The notes beneath the pieces are model-generated. The model had not been told where the DNA came from, did not search any database, and saw only the letters and a list, made by a program, of their open reading frames with translations. Positions 56,001 to 64,000 of a DNA stretch of 64,000 nucleotides are shown one piece after another. The stretch's first letter is position 1. Each line of letters begins with the position of its first letter. Source of the DNA: Tubulanus polymorphus. Taxonomy: Eukaryota; Nemertea; Palaeonemertea; Tubulaniformes; Tubulanidae. The position numbers and the translations under genes were made by a program. Location: positions 21,036,450 to 21,100,449 of the forward strand of contig NC_134029.1 in NCBI RefSeq assembly GCF_964204645.1, in the 5' to 3' direction.

Positions 56001-59000
56001 TCTGATGGGGTTTTTGGTGCTATAGAAAATCTATTGCTGTCCCTGAAACAATTTATGCTGTCCCTCAAAAAATTGTTCTAATTCTTCATTTTTGCTGATT
56101 ATGTCCCAGAAAAATTGTCTTTTTTGTGTCTTTGATGTAGTTATAGATGAATTGACACGTCTGCTATATATATATTGTTAAGATAATGTAATCATTTTCA
56201 GACGAATTACAACAATAAATAAATGGTGGAAAGAGAAAGGTTACGACGTGGATAAAATCTGGAACGACGTCGATGATGTCATCACTAAAACGCTTATATC
56301 CGCTCACCCAATACTGAAACATAATTACAGAACGTGCTTCCCGAATCATGTGAAGGGTAGCGGATGTTTCGAGATCCTCGGATTTGATATCATGTTCGAT
56401 CGACGACTGAAGCCTACGGTGCTAGAGGTAATAATTCTACGAAGTTTAATCGTTCTTTGGTGATCGAGACGCTGCCATAGTTTGAGTTTGTGAGAGTTCA
56501 TTCCGAAGAAATTGCTTATCGTCACAGGTAATAAGCATAGTAACAATATCAATCTCTCTTTAAGGTCAATCATTCGCCGAGTTTTCACACCGATGCTAAA
56601 CTAGACAAAGAGATTAAAGAAGCACTGCTCTGGGATACGGTAAACCTCGTTAACTTCGGAGCGGTCGACAAGAGAAAATGTATCGAGGAAGAACGCCGAC
56701 GAATTAAAGATCGTCTGTTTCAACGTCAAAATCGAAAAGAAACAAAGTACGTATGTCTTTCAACTCTATTACTGCTCAGGTGAACTTGGTTTATCGTAGT
56801 TGGTCGACTATTAGCGAACTAAGTGAAACCGAACTAAGTGAAACCGAACTAAGTGAAACTGAATGTTAATCAGAACAATAGTCGGAAAAAGTCAACCACA
56901 GAACTGAGCACAGTTTGTAGTTCAGACATATTTCTAAGATGGTCGACACTGAAATGTGTAAGACCGAACTATAGTGCGAATTGGATTCCAAACTTGTGCA
57001 AACATTTACCTCTTCATTACCATCTAGTAAATGAGCTAGTAACATTTAACATTTTTGAAACTTGTGCATGTATTCCACCTATACTGGGCTTGTAGTTCAA
57101 TAATTATGGTACCATTTTCATGGTTCAGGGATTTTAAAATGGTCATTTACATTTGTAGGGAAGAGATGGATCGCGAAGCTGCTAAATTCATGGAATATCA
57201 GATCAAATACGAAATGGAACATATGGGTAATTTCGTGCGCGTTTATCCGAAAGACGACTACGAGAAATACGATAAATTCTTCCAGCACAGCGGTTCGTTG
57301 TTCCAAGAGACCGCGGCGTTTAAAGCTCGTTCCGAGTGCGCGCGACAACAACGCGAGGAAATATTGCGCAAGAAAGAGAAACTCGAATCGATGTTGAAGG
57401 GCAAAAAACGCGACAGTTTACGCCCGGAAAGTCCCGGCGGAAATCGCAAGCGTCGACCGCGAAAAGCTAGCGTTCCGTTACGGAAATACAACACATCTCG
57501 TGCTGAGGTAGATTTTCGTCTCTTTTATTCCTAATTTAGGCCTCCGCTATACATCGATTGCATATTATTTTGGAAGTATTTCATTCAAATATTATGACTT
57601 GAACATTTGCGTTTGCGACTATATTTTGAATAGAATCAACTTCTAGAAAGGCCCACTTCATTCCTGAATTACTTTGTGAGTAATCGTGATAAAATTGACT
57701 GTTCTGCTTGATGTGGTCGGCTAAGGTTACTTTAGGTGTCGGGTTTTTCAGTTTTCGGTCCGAACTAGATTTGCCGTTATTGATTTTCTATAGATATATT
57801 ATTGTATCTCCTTCCCTGATAAAGGTGTGCTGGTATTATTTTCATTTTATGCGCATGATATGTATGATAATTATACAATATATATATATATATATATACA
57901 TTAATGCTTTTCTGCTTGAATTTGATTTATGTCGATTGATAGCGATATCATCGTCATTTAGATACAAATTATCAAAGCAGCAAATTATTTGCTTTATTTA
58001 GATGTCGCTTAGTCGTATTTGTTTAAGGGGTTGGTTTTCCGTGTACATCATTTAATCGCGTAAAAACCTACGTGTGTTGACTGAAGCAATTATTCGTCTA
58101 GATCGAAATCGTTTCATGTTTATTCTGCGTTGTCTCTCATTAGTTCCCATTTTATTGAATTCAGTTAATGGTGATCGAATTAATTCGGTCCCAGGGGTCG
58201 ATCCAGGGGTTTGTTTACCGTCTTATAAAAAAAAGTTTTAATTACGTCGTGCGGTACTACTTTTTAATAGTTAATAATAAAGGTAATTACAGGATTTTTC
58301 ATGTCCAATTATTAGGACAGGTCACCCAGACCTGGCATAGATATAGATTAGATGATATAACCGAAATAAATCCTGTTCTGTTCAGGCTAAACTTTGTGAT
58401 CTGAAACATAGATTAAACTTCAAATTAAAACCCTTCCAGTGCAGTGTAAAATCGGTGATGGACTTTGCTAGTTTACTGCATTGCCGTTTATTGATATAGT
58501 TAGTAATTAGTTATGATCTCAAAGGCAGAATCTGTCAAACATTGTGAAATATTACTAACTCATGATACATCGCACTGTGGTATATACTAGAGCGCTATAA
58601 CGCCCTGGTGTGGAATTTTTCAAAATTTTCAAGTATCTCCAGCACTTTAGGGTAAGAATAAGTCAGTGCTGAAAGGGTTAATATCTGTTTCAAAAACAAC
58701 GCACTGGGGTTGAATTTTTCAAAATTTTCAAATTATCTCCAGCACTTTAGGGTAAGAATTAATTGTTAGGAAAGGGTTATAATATCTGTTTCGAAATTAT
58801 TTGCAGACATTGAGCGGGCACAGCAGTCGAATGGATCAACCTATAAACACGTGTAAACCAATGGACATCGTGGAAGAAGAGGAATTAGAACGAATCAGTT
58901 CATTGTTACAGCGAGATAATCTCGTGCGAGGCCTCGGAATCGTAGAACACGTTTATCGCCTGTTACACTGTACGCCTGGAACGATGGGTTACATAAAACC

Positions 59001-62000
59001 ATCTGAATCTCACTCTCAGAGGGCTTATAACGTAAGTATAACGAATCCGCCTCACCGATCTAATCAGCTGAGTGGTCATTATCACTTTTATGCCGATGAA
59101 ATTGCGTAGCTGTTGTGATTATGTTTGCGGTTATCGTTTGGCAATATTTTCTCTACAGTCGGTACAATAAAAGAATTTCATTTCGTATATTCATTCTCGA
59201 TATTCGAACTAACTACCCGATAATAGAAATAATGAAGAAATGTAACTTTGTCTACGCGTACTGGGGTTTGTTATGTGTTTTGTTTGAAAATAACTGTTTT
59301 GTTTTTTGTCCGTATTGATTTGTTAATCTAAGCAGAAACAACCGGATAGAAATTTTTGATGAATTTTCTAACTTTATACTTCTTCACTTATCGGGGTACA
59401 GTAGAACTTGCTTGATTAAGATTTTTACAATGCGGATTTTCACTTAATTTCGGATGAAATATTTGGTCCATTTAACCTGGAACCATGTAAACTATTATTC
59501 ATAATTTCGGATTTTATTTAATTTGAAAATAGGCCTATATGGGCAGCCCCTTATGATCCGAATTAAGTGAGTTCTACTGTATTTCATTATAAGATTCGGT
59601 AAGTGTTTAGATTCATTTGAAAATTCAAGAATCTCCATGATTCGAGTATCAGTTGTTTCCGTTTACTATAAGTGATTTGGTGTGTTTTTTCCTAAAATTT
59701 TAATTTGTCAATAGTTGGTGGCACTTAGTGACGTTTTAACCGAGCTCACAGAATTCAGATATCATTACCGGTATCATAATCTCTCACATTTCCAGCAAAG
59801 ACCCGCACAAGTAGCACCACCAGCACCTTGGACGCAACAATCGCACGGTCCCGGGCCTTCGCCTGCTCGCAAAGCGGAAAAACAAAGCGTGTTGTATCGT
59901 AAGAAAGGCTCGGATAACAAATATTACATATTCCACGAGATAGGAGTTCGCCACGAGCGCATTAACTCTCAACAACAATTCTACCATCGGTTACCGTGTT
60001 CATTTTCCAACTCGAAGGGCCCGGTGAGGTTAAAAATGCATCTCTCATCAAAAATTACGCCCAAAGCTTTGCCCTCAGAACCTGAAGATGTATCTAATCA
60101 ATGCGTAGAGGTCAGTTTGTCCTTCCGATCAGTGCCGAATATCCGTGGACACCTGCATGCAAAAATTTGGAATTTAACTTCGTATATGTATTATCAATTG
60201 TGTCCATGGAAAGAGAATCGCGCCCTTATCTTCTTAACCCTCGTAACCGTGTGAATGTAATCATTTTAAGTACACCTGTATATGCCTAATACCCTCAAAT
60301 ATATCTAATCCCTATAGTATGAATACATGATAACAAACAACACTTATATAACACAGTTTACATAACAAATGGTATATTGAGCTCTTACTGAGTAAATTAA
60401 AACTAAGCTCTATATATCAGATACAAGCAGTACCTGTAACACCATACCTGATAATGATTATCTTTAAGTAATCATAACTCTTAACATATCTAATCAGCTC
60501 TGTTTGAGAATTGATACAGTAGATATTCAACTCGATACATTTAAGCATTTAACACTAGTAGCAAACACAATTTTCTTGTTTACCATTGTATTTTTCTCCG
60601 TTTTACTTAAGAATTTTGGAAAGAAAACCTGATTAGATTGTGACAGATCTTTTTGTATGTGGTGATCCACAGTATGCTGAACGATTAACTGCTTTCTTCA
60701 TAATCCATAACATATGTATTTGTTTTCAAAATTCGAATTATCTTGATTTCAATTTCATCGTGTTTTGATTTGTTTCCCGTCCTCGTGCAGCAGAAATGAA
60801 ATTCTTCTATTCTATACTGTAATTTGCTTACTCGTAATTCACTGTTATTTATAATAAGATACCTGCCAAGATAAGATATGTCGAAATTGAGCACTGTTGA
60901 TGTAAAAACGAAGACATTTTCGTTTTAAAATGTCCAGCGATCGAATAATTTACGCTGCTTTTGAAAATACAGGTTGATGATTTGATCAGTCGGGCCAATC
61001 ATCTGACGATCAACGATCACAGCAGTATGATATCGTCGACGTTCAATCCATACACGAATTACGGACGTATCACCGGTGGTAACCAGCAGACGTCAAACAC
61101 GTACACGAGCTGGCAGACGCAACAACGAGCGAACCAGCAACGAGGCCTCATGGCTCAGTACGGACAATACCCCGGTTATGATCCGCGACCGATGCCCGCA
61201 TCGTTGCAGGTATGTTTAATCTAAGAAATGGTAGAATTCTATAGCAAAAGACAATAATTGAAGTAACATTCAAACTTACAGTTAGCCAGACTTTTATCAC
61301 GTTCCTGCTCCTGCACAGGATCCTTACGGCTCCTTGATACGTTAAAAACTCCTCCAAAACAGAAAATCCTTGAAGGTGCTTGAAACTACTTTCACTTGAA
61401 AAAAGTTCCAAAACTCTTTCAATTAGAATTTTTTGTTTAGCTAGTGGATGAACAGTAGACTACCCCTATATTGATATAGTTGGGACCTGGATTTTTTTTA
61501 CCCCATCTGGTGGTTTGAATAGTTTAGGTAGTGTAAAGGATAAAAATTTGCTTACAAAACCACCAAATTAATGGGTTACCGAGATAAGCAGTTCCGATTT
61601 AGGAGGATTCTTCAGTAATTGGGATATGAGAGTGATGCAGACGCTTCCTCGAAATTTGAATTTTTTTTCCTTCAAAACTTATATCCAGGAATGACTGATG
61701 TATAGTTTCCCCGCTATATCATTATCTATCAAAGTTTTATGTAAGTGCCTGAGAGCAGTTTTTTATGGAATAAGGTGAAAATGATGATAACAATTATGAT
61801 AATAAATAATACATTCCAACGGAAATACTTGGTTTTTGTAGAGAAATCGTTATTCGAATACGCGAAGGCAAGGATTTGTCGGCGGAACTATGCGAGGACA
61901 AGGGGTCCCTTCAAATGGTGCTTTGTTAGAAACGGAATCGGACCCCGCTATTCGTTACGGCCACAATAATAACAATTCGCGTATCTCCGATCCAATGAAC

Positions 62001-63455
62001 GGCGTCCAGGGACAGCGAAGAACTCTCAGCGCCAATTCTCGACAAGATACAAGTAAGTTTTCGTTCATGTTGGAGTCGGAACGCCTTTTATTCATTCCGA
62101 CAACTCGAAAATATTTCGCGGACTGTAATGACGACGAAACTCAACAAACGAAGCAGAAATATTCCGACAGCCTTTTAGACTTATCGGATAAGTATTCGCG
62201 AAGCGCGAGTAACTTATCGCAGTCGACGAAAAAATGCTCAGCTCAATCGGCCGAAGATGGTAAACCAGACGCCGACGATACGATTCTGCCGAAGGTTCGT
62301 GAACAGAAAATTCGAGCGTTACGGAAGAAATCGTCGTTGTCGAAGAAACCGAAAACTCGATACATTCATCGGGAATCGTTGACTAATTATTGGGAATATT
62401 CGTTGAATTTCTCGGTGGTCGGCAGCAATTTCGATTCTCTGAATTCGAACGCGATTGATTTGAACAACCGCGATGACGAGTTGCCTCCAAAAAGACACTC
62501 GTATCCGAGTAGAGCTCAACAAAAACTGAGTACGTTACTCAAATAGCAGGACGAGGGAGAACTTGATCGCAATGAGTGGGAAATGAAGAGTTGATAGATT
62601 AGAGTTAAAAGTCCCACAATCAAGAAGCTGCAGAAATATCAAAAAATTATCTTTCCTTTATAATGAATTCGGATTTTAAAATGAATTTCAACTTTTTGGC
62701 TTCTTGATTTGTGTGACAGATCTTATGTGATCTGAGTGTACTGACGACTGATTGTAAGCCTTAGCCAATGAACGGTGATGTACAAATCACATGACTTAAG
62801 TGTTCAGTTCAAAATATTCGTGGATCTTAGGTGTCCTGGGTGTAGCTAAGATCCGACAAACGAGTCTTGGCCGAAGCGGCGACTAGACCTCGCGATCTTA
62901 GACCGAATCACAGACAATTGGATTGAATCTTAAGATTGGACCTGAGCTTGACTGAAGAATCTAATAGAGGCTATAAGATCACCTTCCTGTATAAGTGTAC
63001 ACACTAGTTAGCACATACACAATGCATGCATTTCACTCACACAAGTGCAATGAATTCTATATCCGTTCACTTTTTGTTTTTCAGCTTATAAAACGAAGAC
63101 CAGTGCACTCGCTATATCAAACACTCCTCCCGCACAGAGCAACAACAACAACAACATCAACCCTGTACCTCTGTATCCCTCCATTCATACCGTACAGACG
63201 AATAGTAGTAAATATCATAGTTCACACGCTTATAATCAACAGCATAATCTATCGGTCGTGTCGGCTCCGGCGCCGGTCGTTCAACGGCCCGAACTCGGAT
63301 CGGCGAATTTACTCGGTAGGGGCGGAGCGCCGCTGTTGGAAGTGGCTCCGATGGAAATTCGATCGACGAAGTCTCAACGGATTCGCGGCGCTTCGAATAC
63401 CGTGCGATTAAAACAACTGGAACTTCGTGAAAATCACGCGGCGGTGTTGAGCTGA
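50025..63455 (+). CDS. TTLL6: Tubulin polyglutamylase, TTLL6/TTLL13 type
   Basis: Sixteen exons: 50025-50253, 50697-50847, 52441-52481, 53429-53547, 54003-54133, 54220-54376, 54809-54952, 55625-55710, 56202-56427, 56565-56746, 57159-57507, 58807-59031, 59796-60023, 60973-61209, 61842-62052, 63085-63455 (TGA). All phases agree and give 1028 residues. An acidic N-terminus and a KKKKKKRKK run precede the TTL domain (about 128-490). Motifs: WTLYWTDYS-type block (NLYWTDYS), KINHFPGMSEICRKDLLARN, KPESGCQGKGI (K243-I253, ATP grasp), DGFKFDLRVY, MHLTNYAINKH, and LEVNHSPSF (E428 and N430, Mg-ATP). Basic helices after 440 match the microtubule-binding part. By family knowledge it adds or elongates glutamate chains on tubulin tails, mainly in cilia and flagella. 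The block EKYDKFFQHSGSLFQ is typical of TTLL6/13. The remaining 420 residues are low-complexity, with Q/N runs. The 41-nt exon 3 (KLFTICTTNCKYES) is needed to complete the start of the domain. Confidence 0.93.
54417..54741. repeat. Possible inverted-repeat element in a TTLL intron
   Basis: AGGTTCTCGGGCT near the left and AGCCCGAGGACC near the right are inverted. The interior has TTGATGAAACTTGGGTACAA. One copy only in this window, so boundaries are approximate. Confidence 0.4.
55254..55467. mobile_element. CAGGGTGGCCA-type MITE, third copy
   Basis: Begins CAGGGTGGCCAGTGACCTG and ends GTGGCCACTCTG, with CCTAGAAATTTCTTTGAT and ATGGAAAAATC-GGGAA phrases shared with the copy at 14298. Confidence 0.55.
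55767..55893. mobile_element. MITE related to 27117-27252, in a TTLL intron
   Basis: GGGGCTAGTCGCTCAAAAGT and ACTTTTGAGCTACTGGCTCC are inverted; AACTGGCGGATAAATACA is shared. Confidence 0.55.
56814..56863 (+). repeat. 15-bp tandem repeat, three units
   Basis: Unit CGAACTAAGTGAAAC repeated three times with one or two changes, in the TTLL intron between exons 10 and 11. Confidence 0.75.
58425..58681. mobile_element. TTAA-type piggyBac-like MITE, copy E, in TTLL intron 11
   Basis: Ends TTAAAACCCTTCCAGTGC and GTCAGTGCTGAAAGGGTTAA. The interior has TCGCACTGTGGTATA and TTTTTCAAAATTTTC-AAGTATCTCCAGCACTTTAG, the reverse complement of the copy A left part. Confidence 0.65.
58682..58785 (+). repeat. 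Tandem partial copy of the right end of copy E
   Basis: The block from the CACTGGGGTTGAATTTTTC stretch to the GGAAAGGGTTA end, plus the following TATCTGTTTC, is present twice in a row. The second copy ends about 20 bp before the acceptor of exon 58807. Confidence 0.6.
60024..60110 (+). other. Possible extended form of TTLL exon 13 (second donor)
   Basis: The open frame continues 29 codons past the first donor (GTGAGG at 60024) to a second donor GTCAGT at 60111. Both are phase 0 and join the exon at 60973. The added stretch (MHLSSKITPKALPSEPED within it) is Pro/Ser/Glu-rich like its neighbours. Confidence 0.35.
61316..61714 (-). mobile_element. CAGGGTCCC-type element in a TTLL intron (reverse orientation, eroded ends)
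   Basis: Reads in reverse order through AACTCCTCCAAAAC, ACAAAACCACCAAATTAATG, AATTGGGATATGAG and CAGGAATGACTGAT, all shared with the RBM26 copies. Terminal motifs are degraded. Confidence 0.5.
62053..62546 (+). CDS. Alternative C-terminal extension of the TTLL gene (donor at 62053 not used)
   Basis: If the GTAAGT donor at 62053 is skipped, exon 15 continues in frame for 164 codons to a TAG at 62544-62546, giving a 1069-residue protein. The extension reads like real coding sequence: CpG-rich codons, Lys/Arg/Ser-rich composition, blocks KFSFMLESERLLFIP and KVREQKIRALRKKSS, ending QQKLSTLLK. The spliced form instead ends in LKQLELRENHAAVLS from exon 16. Both may be made. Confidence 0.55.
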
Positions 63456-63797
63456 AAACGTGTGTGAAGAGAGAAGTATGATCTATATCTCTTGACAATC
63501 TGAAATATGAAAAACATTCCGGGCCACGGCTGCAGACAGTCAAATTGGAACATTGAACTATGAACGAGTGGGAATGCCGACAAAACATTAGCCTTTGCGA
63601 TCTTTGAAATTTCTCGGCGCCTTCGCAGTTATTGAAAGACAATTACATTCTCAATTTTCAACACTTTTCACTGCGAGCATCAAGGATAGCCTTTCGATCA
63701 TTTGGTCAAGTTGTGAAACTTTACCGAATAATGAAAAATGCTTATTTAAAAGAGGTGGGACCTGCAACCAGGCTAGAAAATCTATTGTTAATTAATG

Positions 63798-63803
63798 AAT
63801 AAA
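63798..63803 (+). terminator. Likely poly(A) signal of the TTLL gene
   Basis: AATAAA 343 nt after the TGA, just before a MITE copy that begins near 63839. Confidence 0.5.
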
Positions 63804-63838
63804 AACGGTTTATTGCTAACGGTGACACAAACAGGCAT

Positions 63839-63957
63839 TTCCATAGTTGAGACTGAAGTCCAAAAGTGGTCTTGAATCTTAAGATTTAGTCTGTTATATT
63901 GGCTATAGAACTAAGTTGATCTTACACTTGTTTTAAGTCTAAGCCATGACTATGGAA
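63839..63957. mobile_element. Related MITE copy after the TTLL gene
   Basis: Inverted ends TTCCATAGT and ACTATGGAA. The interior AAGTCCAAAAGTGGTCTTGA and GTCTAAGCCATGACTATGG match the copy at 4948. Confidence 0.55.
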
Positions 63958-64000
63958 CCAGTCCAAGATTACTAGCGTGGAGTTGGCATTCCTATTTGCT

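Noticed and set aside
1-64000. CRISPR array, toxin system, viral insertion or operon
   Set aside because: No regular spaced repeats, no viral or toxin protein match recognised, and all genes are intron-containing animal genes except one small single-exon gene.

Overview
This is a nuclear genome segment from an invertebrate animal. Genes are split by many introns with GT-AG boundaries, exons are small, introns hold (TA)n tracts and many short non-autonomous transposons, and the proteins are animal families. Gene content and a tRNA-derived SINE with a metazoan-type core suggest a marine lophotrochozoan (mollusc, brachiopod or annelid grade). That placement is inference and the species cannot be named. 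Exon models below were built by hand from splice sites, reading phase and remembered similarity to the human families. Every exon junction was checked for phase.

Layout. (1) 1049-15950 (+): the 3' two thirds of a TBC1D1/TBC1D4 (AS160) Rab GTPase-activating protein. The N-terminal PTB exons lie upstream of the window, and the 3'UTR runs to about 17.77 kb. Its large central intron holds two possible alternative first exons and two possible microexons, all in phase 1 like the flanking exons. (2) 20966-24519 (+): a compact FAM184-like coiled-coil protein of 423 aa. (3) 26219-35943 (-): a 24-exon RBM26/RBM27 gene of 1063 aa, convergent with FAM184. (4) 37020-39292 (+): PARP16, 6 exons and 326 aa, head-to-head with RBM26 across about 1.1 kb containing ETS and YY1-like sites. 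(5) 42801-43298 (+): an intronless 165-aa protein with a PH-like C-terminal half and no recognised name. (6) 50025-63455 (+): a TTLL6/TTLL13-type tubulin polyglutamylase, 16 exons and 1028 aa, with a second possible C-terminus.

Between and inside genes are at least eight families of short inverted-repeat elements. They include a TTAA-flanked piggyBac-like MITE in at least five places, one nested inside an older element, and several near-perfect hairpins.

The genes are unrelated cellular functions: insulin-type vesicle traffic, nuclear RNA handling, ER stress signalling and tubulin modification. I see no operon, CRISPR array, virus or defence locus. The least expected content is regulatory: possible internal promoters giving a TBC-only Rab-GAP, alternative TTLL tails, a GC-AG intron and a possible U12 intron in RBM26, and the orphan PH-like gene.
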